Shown: in pieces, positions 33,477 through 42,330 of the stretch
How positions within the stretch are numbered: position 1 is the stretch's first letter
Layout: every line of letters starts with the position of its first letter
Assembly: GCA_937926175.1 (NCBI GenBank)
Contig: CALANV010000044.1
Span: 200,363 to 264,362, forward strand
Direction of reading: 5' to 3'
From: an uncultured Rhodospirillales bacterium
Lineage (GTDB): Bacteria; Pseudomonadota; Alphaproteobacteria; CACIAM-22H2
DNA length: 64,000 bases
The notes under the pieces: model-generated
What the model saw: the letters and a program-made list of their open reading frames with translations, nothing else
Databases searched by the model: none
Told to the model about the DNA's origin: nothing
Program-made: the position numbers and the translations under genes

Positions 33477-34688
33477 TCACGCCGCGCGGGCGAGGCGCAG
33501 GCGGGACCAGACGTCCCGAAGGCTGTCGACCAGACGGTCCATTTCGGCATCGTCATGGAGCGGTGTCGGCGTGATCCGGAGCCGCTCGCGGCCCCGCGGC
33601 ACCGTCGGATAGTTGATCGGCTGCACATAGATCCGGTGCCGGACCAGAAGCTCGTCCGATGCCTGCTTGCAGGCGACCGGATCACCGACGAACACCGGAA
33701 CGATATGGCTTTCCGACGGCATTACCGGAAGGCCCGCTTCGGCGAGCGCCTTCTTCAGGCGCGCGGCGCGCTCCTGGTGGCGTGTGCGCTCGACCTGGCT
33801 CTGCCGGAGGTAGCGTACGGAGGCGAGCGCGCCGGCCGCGATCACCGGCGGCATCGCCGTCGAGAAGATGAACGCTGGCGCGAAGCTGCGGATCGCATCG
33901 ATCACCGCGCTCTTGCCCGTAACGTAGCCCCCGACGATGCCGAAGCCCTTGGCAAGCGTGCCTTGGATCACGTCGACGCGGTCCATGACGCCGTCGCGTT
34001 CGGCAACGCCGGCGCCGTGCGGCCCATAGAGGCCCACGGCATGGACCTCGTCGAGATAGGTCATGGCGCCGTAGCGCGCGGCAAGGTCGCAGAACGTCTT
34101 GATCGGTGCGATGTCGCCGTCCATTGAATAGACCGACTCGAACGCGATCAGCTTGGGACGCGCCGGATCAATGCTCCGCAGCCGCCGTTCGAGGTCGGCC
34201 GGATCGTTGTGGGCGAAGATCTGCTTCTCGCACCCGCTGTGGCGGATGCCTTCGATCATCGAGGCGTGGTTGAGCGCATCCGACAGGATCACGCAGCCGG
34301 GCATCAATCGACCAATGGTCGACAGCGCGGCCTCGTTGGCGTTGTAGCCGGAGGTAAAGATGAGCGCGGCCTCTTTGCCGTGGAGATCGGCGAGCTCCCG
34401 TTCCAACAGAACGTGATAGTGATTGGTGCCGGAGATGTTCCGTGTGCCGCCGGCGCCGGCGCCGCAACGGGCGAGTGCTTCCTGCATGGCGGCAATGACG
34501 GCCGGGTGCTGCGCCATGCCGAGATAGTCGTTGGAGCACCACACCGTAACTTCCACCGGTCCGTCCGGCCCATGCCAGATGGCCCGTGGAAAGGCGCCGC
34601 GGATCCGCTCGAGATCCGCAAAGACCCGATACCGTCCCTCGGCGCGCAATCGGTTCAGCGCATCGGTGAAATAGCGCTCGTAATCCAT
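33477..34688 (-). CDS. hemA: 5-aminolevulinate synthase
   Basis: This 403-residue PLP enzyme condenses glycine and succinyl-CoA to 5-aminolevulinate, the C4 route to tetrapyrroles found in alphaproteobacteria. Start ATG 34688 (MDYERYFTDAL) has AAGGGAG upstream; a GTG at 34700 is too close to it. Family motifs are CSNDYLGMAQHPAVIAAM, GAGAGGTRNISGTNHYH, LDEVHAVGLYGPHGAGVAER and the PLP lysine in QGTLAKGFGIVGGYVTGKS. VPVFVGDPVACKQASDELL near the C-terminus is also typical. It heads an operon with a polyamine-type ABC transporter, an unusual neighbour. It is the C4-pathway enzyme, not glutamyl-tRNA reductase. Confidence 0.95.
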   Translation of the reverse strand: MDYERYFTDALNRLRAEGRYRVFADLERIRGAFPRAIWHGPDGPVEVTVWCSNDYLGMAQHPAVIAAMQEALARCGAGAGGTRNISGTNHYHVLLERELADLHGKEAALIFTSGYNANEAALSTIGRLMPGCVILSDALNHASMIEGIRHSGCEKQIFAHNDPADLERRLRSIDPARPKLIAFESVYSMDGDIAPIKTFCDLAARYGAMTYLDEVHAVGLYGPHGAGVAERDGVMDRVDVIQGTLAKGFGIVGGYVTGKSAVIDAIRSFAPAFIFSTAMPPVIAAGALASVRYLRQSQVERTRHQERAARLKKALAEAGLPVMPSESHIVPVFVGDPVACKQASDELLVRHRIYVQPINYPTVPRGRERLRITPTPLHDDAEMDRLVDSLRDVWSRLRLARAA

Positions 34689-34733
34689 CCGGGAATCCAC
34701 TCCCTTCGTCCCGGTTTTCCGTTCATGGCGCGG

Positions 34734-34762
34734 CAGTTAAGCACCAAAGCGAGGCACTGCAA
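34734..34762 (-). promoter_or_regulatory. Candidate hemA promoter
   Basis: On the minus strand TTGCAG (34762-34757) and TAACTG (34739-34734) are separated by 17 nt; the -10 box is weak. Transcription would begin about 40 nt before the hemA start. Confidence 0.35.
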
Positions 34763-34827
34763 AGGGTTAACGAGCCTGTTTCCGGGCGGTGCGACAACGT
34801 GCCCGACCTCGCGCAGGCAGTGTCCAC

Positions 34828-34852
34828 CGGCCGTCCGCCTATGGGACGGCCG
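34828..34852. terminator. Hairpin after the aminotransferase gene
   Basis: CGGCCGTCC pairs perfectly with GGACGGCCG over a 7-nt loop, 49 nt downstream of the aminotransferase stop on the minus strand and upstream of hemA. There is no adjacent T-run, so termination is inferred from position only. Confidence 0.4.
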
Positions 34853-34900
34853 ATGGGTGCGGACCTGGCGCGGCGGCCGGGATTTCCCGCCCGGTCCGGT

Positions 34901-36307
34901 TCAAACGGACGCGAGCTGCTTCTCGCGGACCATTGCCGCCGTGTCGTCGAGGGCGCGGCCGAAGCGCCGGACCATCTCGTCGATCTGATCTTCGGTGATG
35001 ATCAGCGGCGGGCACAGGGCGACGCGGTCGCCGAACAGCGGCCGCACGATCAGCCCATGCTCCTGCGCCCGTTTGGTGAAGTACTGCGCCATGGCCTGGG
35101 CCGGTTCGAAATACTGGCGCGGCGACTTGCTGCGGACGAGCTGGATGGCCCCGATCAGTCCGACCGACTGGACCTCGCCGACGAGCGGGTGATCGGCAAA
35201 CTGCGCAAGGCCGGCCTGGAAGCGCGGGGCTACCCGCCGGACATGGCTGCCGATGTCGCGCTCCTCGTAGATCTTCAGCGTCTCGATCGCGACGGCGGCG
35301 GCGGCCGGATGGGCGGAGTAGGTGAATCCGTGTCCGAAGGTGCCGATCTTTTCGCTCTCGCGCACCATGGCGCGATAGATCGGTTCGGACACGAGCAGGG
35401 CCGAGATCGGCAGATAGGCGGAGGACAGCGCCTTCGCCACCGTCATCATGTCGGGGCGGATGTCGAAGGTCTGAGCTCCCCACAGATTGCCGGTGCGATA
35501 GAAGCCGCAGATGACCTCGTCGCAGATGAAAAGAATGTCGTACTTCTTGAGGATCGGCTGGATCCTGGCAAAATAGCCGGGCGGCGGGATCAGCACGCCG
35601 CCCGCACCCATCACCGGCTCGGCGATGAACGCCGCGATGGTCTCGGGCCCCTCGCGCTGGATCAGCTTCTCGAGGTTGTCGGCGAGCCGGTCGACGAACG
35701 CCGCTTCGCTCTCGCCCGGCTCGGCGCCGGTGTAATAATGCGGGCAGTCGGCGTGCACGATATTGGCGATCGGCAGGTCGAAGTCGCGATGGTTGGCCGG
35801 AAGCCCGGTCAGGCTCGCCGATGCGATGGTCACGCCGTGATAGGCGCGCATGCGCGAGATGATCTTCTTCTTGTTGGGCCTGCCGAGCGCATTGTTGTAG
35901 TACCACACCAGCTTGATCGCGGTGTCATTGGCCTCGGACCCGGAGTTCGCGAAGAACACCTTCGACATCGGGACCGGCGCCATGCTCAGTAGCCGTTCGG
36001 CGAGTTCGATGCCGGGCTCGTGCGACTTGTGCGCGAAGACGTGGTACGAGGGCAGATTGCGCATCTGCCGCACCGCAGCCTCGATCAGGCGTTCCTCCGA
36101 GAAGCCGAGCGACGTGCACCAGAGCCCGGCCAGACCCTCGATATATTCCTTGCCGCCGTCGTCATAGATGTAGATGCCCTTGCCGCGGGAGATGACGAGG
36201 GGGCCTTCCTGCTCGTGAACCTTCAGATTGGTGTATGGGTGGATCAGGCTAGCGATGTCGCGGCTGCTGATCGAGTTGCCTCTGAGATTCGTGCGTGCGT
36301 CGTTCAT
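34901..36307 (-). CDS. Class III omega-aminotransferase
   Basis: A 468-residue fold-type I PLP enzyme. Key segments are FFANSGSEANDTAIKLVWYY, AYHGVTIASASLTGLPANH, FIAEPVMGAGGVLIPPPGYF, the Asp in FICDEVICGFYRTG and the PLP lysine in MMTVAKALSSAYLPISALLV. It resembles the omega-amino acid/amine:pyruvate aminotransferases that use putrescine, beta-alanine, taurine or gamma-aminobutyrate; the substrate cannot be fixed by eye. It reads toward hemA and the polyamine-type transporter. It may therefore degrade an amine that the transporter imports. It is not cotranscribed with hemA if the hairpin at 34828-34852 terminates. Confidence 0.93.
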   Translation of the reverse strand: MNDARTNLRGNSISSRDIASLIHPYTNLKVHEQEGPLVISRGKGIYIYDDGGKEYIEGLAGLWCTSLGFSEERLIEAAVRQMRNLPSYHVFAHKSHEPGIELAERLLSMAPVPMSKVFFANSGSEANDTAIKLVWYYNNALGRPNKKKIISRMRAYHGVTIASASLTGLPANHRDFDLPIANIVHADCPHYYTGAEPGESEAAFVDRLADNLEKLIQREGPETIAAFIAEPVMGAGGVLIPPPGYFARIQPILKKYDILFICDEVICGFYRTGNLWGAQTFDIRPDMMTVAKALSSAYLPISALLVSEPIYRAMVRESEKIGTFGHGFTYSAHPAAAAVAIETLKIYEERDIGSHVRRVAPRFQAGLAQFADHPLVGEVQSVGLIGAIQLVRSKSPRQYFEPAQAMAQYFTKRAQEHGLIVRPLFGDRVALCPPLIITEDQIDEMVRRFGRALDDTAAMVREKQLASV

Positions 36308-36617
36308 GCCCCGGTCTCCTCGCGGGTGTTCGAAAACATCGGCGCGACCCGGAACGCGTCGCGTCCGGGTCGACTCGTGTCGGCGTTGAAAACTTTACTT
36401 TAGGCCGCTGCCCCGGGAGGTGTCGACCGCCATCGCTTCCGGCGCGCCGATAGGTCGCGGCACGGCCGATCGGCGCCGGCCGATTGACTTGGCGCTGAGC
36501 ACCGGACTGGCTGAGTTTCGGATTCCGGGGGGCATGGTCACCTGCGGGAGCGCCGGGATCCGAACGACGGCGGGACGCCCGGCCGCCCCCGAGAAACAGG
36601 CGAACAGGGAGAGCATA
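36308..36617. promoter_or_regulatory. Gene-free divergent region with a 9-nt inverted repeat
   Basis: CGACCCGGA (36345-36353) and TCCGGGTCG (36364-36372) form a perfect inverted repeat with a 10-nt spacer, 38 nt upstream of the aminotransferase start, a good place for a repressor site. The rest is GC-rich, with two direct copies of GGCCGAT near 36466-36485. AGGGAGA precedes the ATG of the decayed binding-protein gene at 36618. I see no gene and no convincing -35/-10 pair. Confidence 0.5.
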
Positions 36618-37803
36618 ATGCGCATGAAAGCCGTTCGCATGGTCGGCAGGTTGGCCGTTGCTGCGGTCATCACCGGGCGGTGCTGGGCGGGGAGGAGGCC
36701 AAGACCCTCCGCTGGTCCAGCCAGGGCGACATCCTGACCGACGGTCCGAACCCGGTTCTGTTCCGGCAGCTGACCGAGGTGCGGATCATGAGCGAGGCCT
36801 GGGCGGAAAAGCACAACGTGATCCGGCCCCGGAACTTCGTCGAGAATCCCAACTGGTGGAGCAAACGCGACGGCAACGTGACGGAGATCGTGTATCGGCC
36901 GATCAAATTGGATGCGACGCGCAAGGCGGCGCTGCTGTCGGGCGAGATCGATCTCGTTCTGGATCCGCCGGTGCAGGACATCGAGCGGTTGAAGCGGAGC
37001 GGCAACATCAAGATCGTCGAGGGTACGAGAACCGGACGATCTTCCTCGGTTTCGACCGGCATCGTGACGAGCTGCTCTATTCGAACGTGAAGGACAAAAA
37101 ACCGTTCGAGAACCTGCGCGTTCGCCAGACCGGCTATCACGCGATCGCATCGAGGCGATCAAGAGCCACACCATGCGTGGCCTGTCGCTGCCGACCGGCT
37201 CGATCATCGCCCGCAGGTGAACGGCTTCACGAAGGAGGCCGACGTCCGGCTTCCGCTCGACCGGGCAAGCGCCAAACAGCTCCTGGCCGAGGCGGGCTAT
37301 CCCAATGGCTTCGAGGTGGTGCTGGACTGCCCGAACAACCGCTACCTCAATGACGAGGAGATTTGCCAGGCTGTGACCGCGATGCTCGCGCAGGTCGGCA
37401 TTCAGGTGCGCCTGAACGCGATGCCGCGGCCGACCTACTTCCCGGAGATCCAGAAATACGACACCGGCTTCTGCCTGCTTGGTTGGGGTGTGCCGGCCTT
37501 CGATGCGCTCTATTTGCTGTAGAGCCTGGCGCAGACCGTCGATCCCAAGACCGGGGACGGCAACTTCAACCTCGGCCCGTTTCTCCAACGCCGAGTTCGA
37601 TGCGCAGGTCAACCAGATCAAGATCGAGATCGATCAGGAGAAGTGCAACGGCCTGATTGCCCAGGCGCTCAAGCTTCATAACGCCCAGGTGGCCCATGTA
37701 CCGCTTCATCACCAGATGATCCCGTGGGCGATGCGGAGCGCCGTCGACGTGGTCCACCGGGGCAGACGGCCGCGTCGAGGTCCGCTGGGGGACCATCAAC
37801 TGA
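36618..37803 (+). pseudogene. Peptide/nickel-type ABC binding protein (DppA-like), heavily decayed
   Basis: Pieces of a family 5 binding protein can be followed in order through several frames. A signal peptide starts at 36618 (MRMKAVRMVGRLAVAAVITG) and shifts frame near 36675. EEAKTLRWSSQGDILT then joins directly to DGPNPVLFRQLTEVRIM, leaving out the domain of about 110 residues that family members carry there, as I recall them. NPNWWSKRDGNVTEIVY implies a second, smaller loss. Frames shift again near 37035, 37135 and 37210, there is a TAG at 37520-37522 after FDALYLL, and two more shifts occur before the true end VEVRWGTIN at 37803. The downstream permease and ATPase genes are intact. Confidence 0.9.
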
Positions 37804-37909
37804 GGGCCCGAGAGGTCAGGCCGGCGTCCATAGGGGCGGGCCTGGCCGTTTGCAGGGGATATCCCGGGTTGTGAAATTGCGCCCGTTCGTCCGCGTCGGC
37901 ATGGTACAC

Positions 37910-37938
37910 TTGCTTCGCGGGGCGTAACTCGCTATTCC
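37910..37938 (+). promoter_or_regulatory. Candidate promoter for the downstream permease-ATPase genes
   Basis: TTGCTT (37910-37915) and TATTCC (37933-37938) are separated by 17 nt, and the first permease ATG is at 37970. A promoter here could let the four downstream genes be expressed independently of the decayed binding-protein gene. Prediction only. Confidence 0.4.
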
Positions 37939-37969
37939 CGCGCGATAATCCGCGTTTGCTGCGAACGAC

Positions 37970-38962
37970 ATGATCGCTTTCGTCATCCGACGCCTGATTC
38001 AGTCGGTCCTGGTCATGATCGTGGTGGCGTTCGTCGCGTTTTCGCTGTTCACGTACGTCGGCGACCCCATCTCGATCATGCTCGGACAGGACTACACCGA
38101 GGCCGATCGCGCCCGCATCGCGGCCGAGCTTGGCCTTGATCGCCCGTTCTTTGTGCAATTCGCCCGCTTCGTGGCGAATGCGGTACAGGGCGAGTTCGGG
38201 CTGTCCTACCGGCTGGCGCGGCCGGTCGATGAGCTGATTGCGGAACGACTGCCGGCGACGCTCGAGCTGAGCCTCGTTGCTGCTATCTTCGCCCTCGTCG
38301 TCGGCGTTCCGATGGGCGTCTATACCGGTCTCAACCGCGACTCGTGGCTGAGCCGGGTGTTCATGACCGTGTCGCTGATCGGCGTGTCGCTGCCGACCTT
38401 TCTCATCGGCATTCTGCTCATCTTCGTTTTCGCCGTTCACCTCGGCTGGCTGCCTTCGTTCGGTCGGGGCGAGGTCGTCCACATCGGATGGTGGTCGACG
38501 GGGCTGCTTACCGTAAGTGGGCTCAAAGCGCTGATCCTGCCGGCGATCACCCTCGGGCTGTTCCAGATGACCCTGATCATGCGGCTCGTCCGGTCGGAAA
38601 TGCTCGAGGTGCTGCGGACCGACTACATCAAGTTCGCCCGCGCGCGCGGCCTTACCAATCGCGCCATTCATTTCGGCCATGCGCTCAAGAACACGCTGGT
38701 GCCGGTGATCACGATCACCGGCCTACAGCTCGGATCGATCATTGCCTTCTCGATCATCACCGAGACGGTGTTCCAGTGGCCGGGCATGGGCCTCTTGTTC
38801 ATTCAGTCGGTGAACTTCGCCGACATCCCGGTGATGGCTGCATATCTATGCTTGATCGCGTTCTTCTTCGTGGTAATCAACCTGATCGTTGATCTTCTCT
38901 ATTACGTCGTCGACCCGCGGCTGCGCGCCGACCGCGGCGTCGCGGGCGGACATACCGGATAA
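37970..38962 (+). CDS. Peptide-type ABC transporter permease (DppB-like)
   Basis: A 330-residue inner-membrane permease with six helices. It begins MIAFVIRRLIQSVLVMIVVA with the usual GDPISIMLGQDYTEADRARI loop. The docking loop is YIKFARARGLTNRAIHFGHA and it continues NTLVPVITITGLQLGSIIAF and FQWPGMGLLFIQSVNFADIP, characteristic of DppB/OppB. It forms a heterodimer with the next gene product, which starts 5 nt after it. It is intact although the presumed binding-protein gene upstream is broken. Confidence 0.93.
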   Translation: MIAFVIRRLIQSVLVMIVVAFVAFSLFTYVGDPISIMLGQDYTEADRARIAAELGLDRPFFVQFARFVANAVQGEFGLSYRLARPVDELIAERLPATLELSLVAAIFALVVGVPMGVYTGLNRDSWLSRVFMTVSLIGVSLPTFLIGILLIFVFAVHLGWLPSFGRGEVVHIGWWSTGLLTVSGLKALILPAITLGLFQMTLIMRLVRSEMLEVLRTDYIKFARARGLTNRAIHFGHALKNTLVPVITITGLQLGSIIAFSIITETVFQWPGMGLLFIQSVNFADIPVMAAYLCLIAFFFVVINLIVDLLYYVVDPRLRADRGVAGGHTG

Positions 38963-38967
38963 GCGGC

Positions 38968-39915
38968 ATGGCGACGACGCTCGACTCCGACCCGAAGACG
39001 ACGCCCGGCCTGTGGGCGCGCTTCCTCGACAGCGACATCTTCTACAGCTTCCGGCGCTCGCCGCTGACGATCGCCGCTGCCATCGTCACCGTCGTGTGCT
39101 TCGCGGGTGCATTCCTTGCGCCCTGGATTGCGCCGCACAATCCGCTCGATCTCAGCTCCGTCGATCTGATGGACGCCTATACCCCGCCCGTCTGGATGGC
39201 GGAGGGTAATCCGCGCTTCATCCTCGGCACTGACGATCAGGGCCGCGACCTGCTGTCGGCGATCATGTACGGGGCGCGCATCTCGCTTATCGTCGGCTTC
39301 TGTTCGGTGATCTTCGCGATGGCGTTGGGCATTACGCTCGGTCTCGTCGCGGGCTATGCCGGCGGGGCGATCGATTCGCTCATCATGCGCATCGCCGATG
39401 TACAGCTCACGTTCCCGGCGATCCTGATCGCGCTGCTTATCGACGGCATCGTCCGTGCCGCCTTTCCGCGTGACCTTCACGATCAACTCGCGCTCTATGT
39501 CCTGATCTTCGCGATCGGCCTGTCCTACTGGGTGCAGTACGCGCGTACGGTCCGCGGATCGACGCTGGTCGAGAAGAACAGGGAATACGTTCAGGCGGCC
39601 CGTGTCATCGGCGTGCGACCGGTCCGGATTCTCTTCTCTCACATTCTGCCGAACGTCATCGGCCCGGTGCTGGTGATCGCGACCATCAATTTGGCGCTCG
39701 CTATCATTACCGAGGCGACGCTGTCCTTCCTCGGCGTCGGCATGCCGCCCACGCAGCCGTCGCTCGGCACCTTGATCCGCGTCGGCAACGATTTCCTGTT
39801 CTCGGGGGAATGGTGGATCACGCTGTTCCCGGGGGTCGCCCTGGTGACCATGGTGCTCGCCGTGAATCTGCTCGGTGACTGGCTGCGCGATGCGCTCAAC
39901 CCCAAGCTCCGCTGA
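38968..39915 (+). CDS. Peptide-type ABC transporter permease (DppC-like)
   Basis: A 315-residue permease. It has the DppC-type N-terminal segment (FYSFRRSPLTIAAAIVTVVC), a periplasmic loop with FILGTDDQGRDLLSAIMYGA, and the docking loop YVQAARVIGVRPVRILFSHI followed by ITEATLSFLGVGMPPTQPSL. Six helices are visible. The ATPase gene starts 4 nt after its stop. With the DppB-like protein it would import small peptides or similar solutes. Confidence 0.93.
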   Translation: MATTLDSDPKTTPGLWARFLDSDIFYSFRRSPLTIAAAIVTVVCFAGAFLAPWIAPHNPLDLSSVDLMDAYTPPVWMAEGNPRFILGTDDQGRDLLSAIMYGARISLIVGFCSVIFAMALGITLGLVAGYAGGAIDSLIMRIADVQLTFPAILIALLIDGIVRAAFPRDLHDQLALYVLIFAIGLSYWVQYARTVRGSTLVEKNREYVQAARVIGVRPVRILFSHILPNVIGPVLVIATINLALAIITEATLSFLGVGMPPTQPSLGTLIRVGNDFLFSGEWWITLFPGVALVTMVLAVNLLGDWLRDALNPKLR

Positions 39916-39919
39916 GGCC

Positions 39920-40933
39920 ATGGCGCGCCCGCCCGCCAACCATCCCCTGCTCGAGGTCCGCGACCTGCGGGTCGAGTTTCCGACGCGGCGCGGTACGCTC
40001 GTCGCCGTCGACGGGGTTTCGTTCCATATCGATCCGGGCGAGGTGCTCGGCGTGGTCGGCGAGTCGGGCGCCGGCAAGTCGCTTACGGGGGCCGCCATCA
40101 TCGGCCTGCTCGAGCCGCCCGGGCGTATCGCCGGCGGCGAGATCCGTTTCGACGGGCGCCGCATCGACAACCTTCCGTATGAGCAGATGCGGCGCCTGCG
40201 CGGCAAGGAGATCGGCGCGGTCTTCCAGGATCCGCTGACCTCGCTGAACCCGCTCTACACGATCGGCCGTCAGTTGACAGAGACGATCCTGACCCACCTG
40301 GATGTCACGCCGGCCGAGGCGCGGGAACGCGCGATCCGTCTGCTCCAGGACGTCGGCATTCCGGGGGCGGAGCGACGGATCGATCACTATCCGCACCAGT
40401 TTTCCGGCGGCATGCGTCAGCGCGTCGTCATCGCGCTGGCACTTTGTGCCAATCCGCGCCTCGTCATCGCGGACGAGCCGACCACGGCGCTCGACGTCTC
40501 GATCCAGGCCCAGATCATCACCCTGTTGAAGCGGCTGTGCCGCGAGCACGGCACGGCGGTGATGCTGGTGACGCACGACATGGGCGTGATCGCCGAGACC
40601 GCAGACCGCGTCGCCGTCATGTATGCCGGCCGGATTGCCGAGATCGGCCCCGTGCGGGATGTCATCAAGACGCCGAAGCATCCCTATACGATCGGGCTCA
40701 TGGGTTCGATTCCCAAGATCGACCGCCGCGAGGCCCGGCTGGCACAGATCGACGGCGCCATGCCCCGGCTCAACGCCATTCCGCCCGGCTGCGCCTTTCA
40801 TCCGCGCTGTCCCAAGGCGTTCGACCGCTGCCGCGTCGAACGGCCCGATCCGATCCATGTCGACCGCAGTCACGTCGCATGCTGGCTCTACGACCGTGAC
40901 GACGTGCGGGTGGGGGCCGTCGTCGATGAATGA
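39920..40933 (+). CDS. Peptide-type ABC transporter ATPase (DppD-like)
   Basis: 337 residues from ATG 39920 (MARPPANHPLLEV), 4 nt after the permease stop. Walker A is GESGAGKS, the signature is FSGGMRQRVVIALALCANPR and Walker B is LVIADEPTTALD. The C-terminal oligopeptide-transporter extension contains IPPGCAFHPRCPKAFDRC, whose cysteines bind the iron-sulfur or metal site found in DppD/DppF homologues. It overlaps the next ATPase gene by 8 nt. The pair supplies ATP hydrolysis to DppBC-like channels. Confidence 0.94.
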   Translation: MARPPANHPLLEVRDLRVEFPTRRGTLVAVDGVSFHIDPGEVLGVVGESGAGKSLTGAAIIGLLEPPGRIAGGEIRFDGRRIDNLPYEQMRRLRGKEIGAVFQDPLTSLNPLYTIGRQLTETILTHLDVTPAEARERAIRLLQDVGIPGAERRIDHYPHQFSGGMRQRVVIALALCANPRLVIADEPTTALDVSIQAQIITLLKRLCREHGTAVMLVTHDMGVIAETADRVAVMYAGRIAEIGPVRDVIKTPKHPYTIGLMGSIPKIDRREARLAQIDGAMPRLNAIPPGCAFHPRCPKAFDRCRVERPDPIHVDRSHVACWLYDRDDVRVGAVVDE

Positions 40934-41984
40934 CGCCATGATGTCCACCGACGAACAGCCGCTTCTCGTCGCGCAGGATCTTGCGCGTTATTTCGACGTG
41001 TCGCCGCCCTGGCTCAACCGCGTGATCGAAGGCCAGCCGCGTCAGATCCTGCGCGCCGTCGACGGCGTCGACTTCGCCATCCGGCGCGGCGAGACGCTGT
41101 CGCTGGTTGGCGAGTCGGGTTGCGGCAAGTCGACCGTCGCGCGTCTCATCGTCGGGCTCTATCAACCGACCCGGGGCTCGATCATGTTCGAGGGCGTCGA
41201 TCTTGCGACGCTGCGTACCCGCGCACAGGCCGCACCGATACGCCGCCGCTTCCAGATGATTTTTCAGGACCCGTATGCCAGCCTGAATCCGCGCTGGCGG
41301 GTCGCGGATATCATCGCAGAACCGATCCGTACGCACCGTCTGATGACGGACCGGGCGGCGATCCGTTGCCGGGTCGACGAGCTGCTCCGGCAGGTCGGCC
41401 TTTCACCCTCGGACGGCGAGAAATACCCGCACGAGTTCTCCGGCGGCCAACGCCAGCGCATCTCGATTGCGCGGGCCCTGTCGAGCAAGCCCGATTTCCT
41501 CGTGTGCGACGAACCGACCTCGGCGCTCGACGTCTCGGTGCAGGCGCAGATCCTGAACCTGATGAAGGACCTGCAGCGCGAGCTGGGGCTTACCTACCTG
41601 TTCATCTCGCACAACCTCGCCGTCGTCTATCACATCTCGGATAGGGTCGGGGTCATGTATCTCGGTCGGCTCGTCGAGCTGGCCGACGTGGAGGAGCTGT
41701 TCGCGCGGCCGCAGCACCCCTATACGCGCATGCTGCTCGACGCGATCCCCGATCTCGAGATGACGGGTCGCCCCCGCACGCCCGTTGCGGGCGAGGTGCC
41801 CAACCCGATCAATCCGCCGGCCGGCTGCGCCTTCCATCCGCGTTGCCCGTGGGCCAATGAACGGTGCACGCGCGAGCGGCCGGAGATGAAGCCGGCGCCA
41901 AACGGCGCGCTCGTCGCATGCCATGCCGTGGAGGAGCGCCGCCTGCCACCCGCGCGCGCCGTTCCGCCGGGTTCTCCGATCTAG
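40926..41984 (+). CDS. Peptide-type ABC transporter ATPase (DppF-like)
   Basis: 352 residues from ATG 40926; alternatives are ATG 40938 and 40941. Walker A is GESGCGKSTVARLIVGLYQP, the signature is FSGGQRQRISIARALSSKPD and Walker B is FLVCDEPTSALD. It has the DppF/OppF insertion after the N-terminus (DVSPPWLNRVIEGQPRQILR) and the C-terminal INPPAGCAFHPRCPWANERC with the conserved cysteine cluster. It works with the DppD-like ATPase. The second Dpp-type locus at 46795-52911 lacks such ATPases, so this pair may also serve it; that is inference. Confidence 0.94.
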   Translation: MNDAMMSTDEQPLLVAQDLARYFDVSPPWLNRVIEGQPRQILRAVDGVDFAIRRGETLSLVGESGCGKSTVARLIVGLYQPTRGSIMFEGVDLATLRTRAQAAPIRRRFQMIFQDPYASLNPRWRVADIIAEPIRTHRLMTDRAAIRCRVDELLRQVGLSPSDGEKYPHEFSGGQRQRISIARALSSKPDFLVCDEPTSALDVSVQAQILNLMKDLQRELGLTYLFISHNLAVVYHISDRVGVMYLGRLVELADVEELFARPQHPYTRMLLDAIPDLEMTGRPRTPVAGEVPNPINPPAGCAFHPRCPWANERCTRERPEMKPAPNGALVACHAVEERRLPPARAVPPGSPI

Positions 41985-42055
41985 CGTGCACAATTCCCCG
42001 GCCGGCGGCCCTGGGCGCTTGCGTTTGAGGACCAGGGTGTGAACATATAGGGAAC

Positions 42056-42310
42056 ATGATTGCAGTGCTGTATCCTGTCCGTCTCGGCGACCGCGGGCGT
42101 CGGGCCGCAGGCTGGCTCGTTCTGTCCGAGGGGGCCGTGCGGGGTATCCTGAGCGCAGGCATGGACGGCGAGGTGATCCTGACCGCAGCGTGCGACCGGC
42201 GCATCCAGTCGGACCCGCCGATGATCTTCCGCGACCTCGCCGAAGCCCAGGCTTGGCTCTCGAAACGGCTGCGCGGAACCCGGCGCCGGTCTTCCGCATC
42301 GACTCATTAA
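42056..42310 (+). CDS. Small hypothetical protein
   Basis: 84 residues. AGGGA precedes the ATG by 2 nt and codon bias fits the genome, but no family is recognised. The readable part is GWLVLSEGAVRGILSAGMDG and PPMIFRDLAEAQAWLSKRL, with a basic tail. It could be a short stand-alone protein or a spurious frame; the neighbouring downstream gene starts 20 nt later on the same strand, which mildly supports a real gene. No membrane segment. Confidence 0.45.
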   Translation: MIAVLYPVRLGDRGRRAAGWLVLSEGAVRGILSAGMDGEVILTAACDRRIQSDPPMIFRDLAEAQAWLSKRLRGTRRRSSASTH

Positions 42311-42330
42311 GGCAGCGCTGAGGAGGGACG

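Noticed and set aside
36670..37140. 156-codon minus-strand frame across the decayed binding-protein gene
   Set aside because: The plus-strand fragments match a known binding-protein family in order, while this frame matches nothing.
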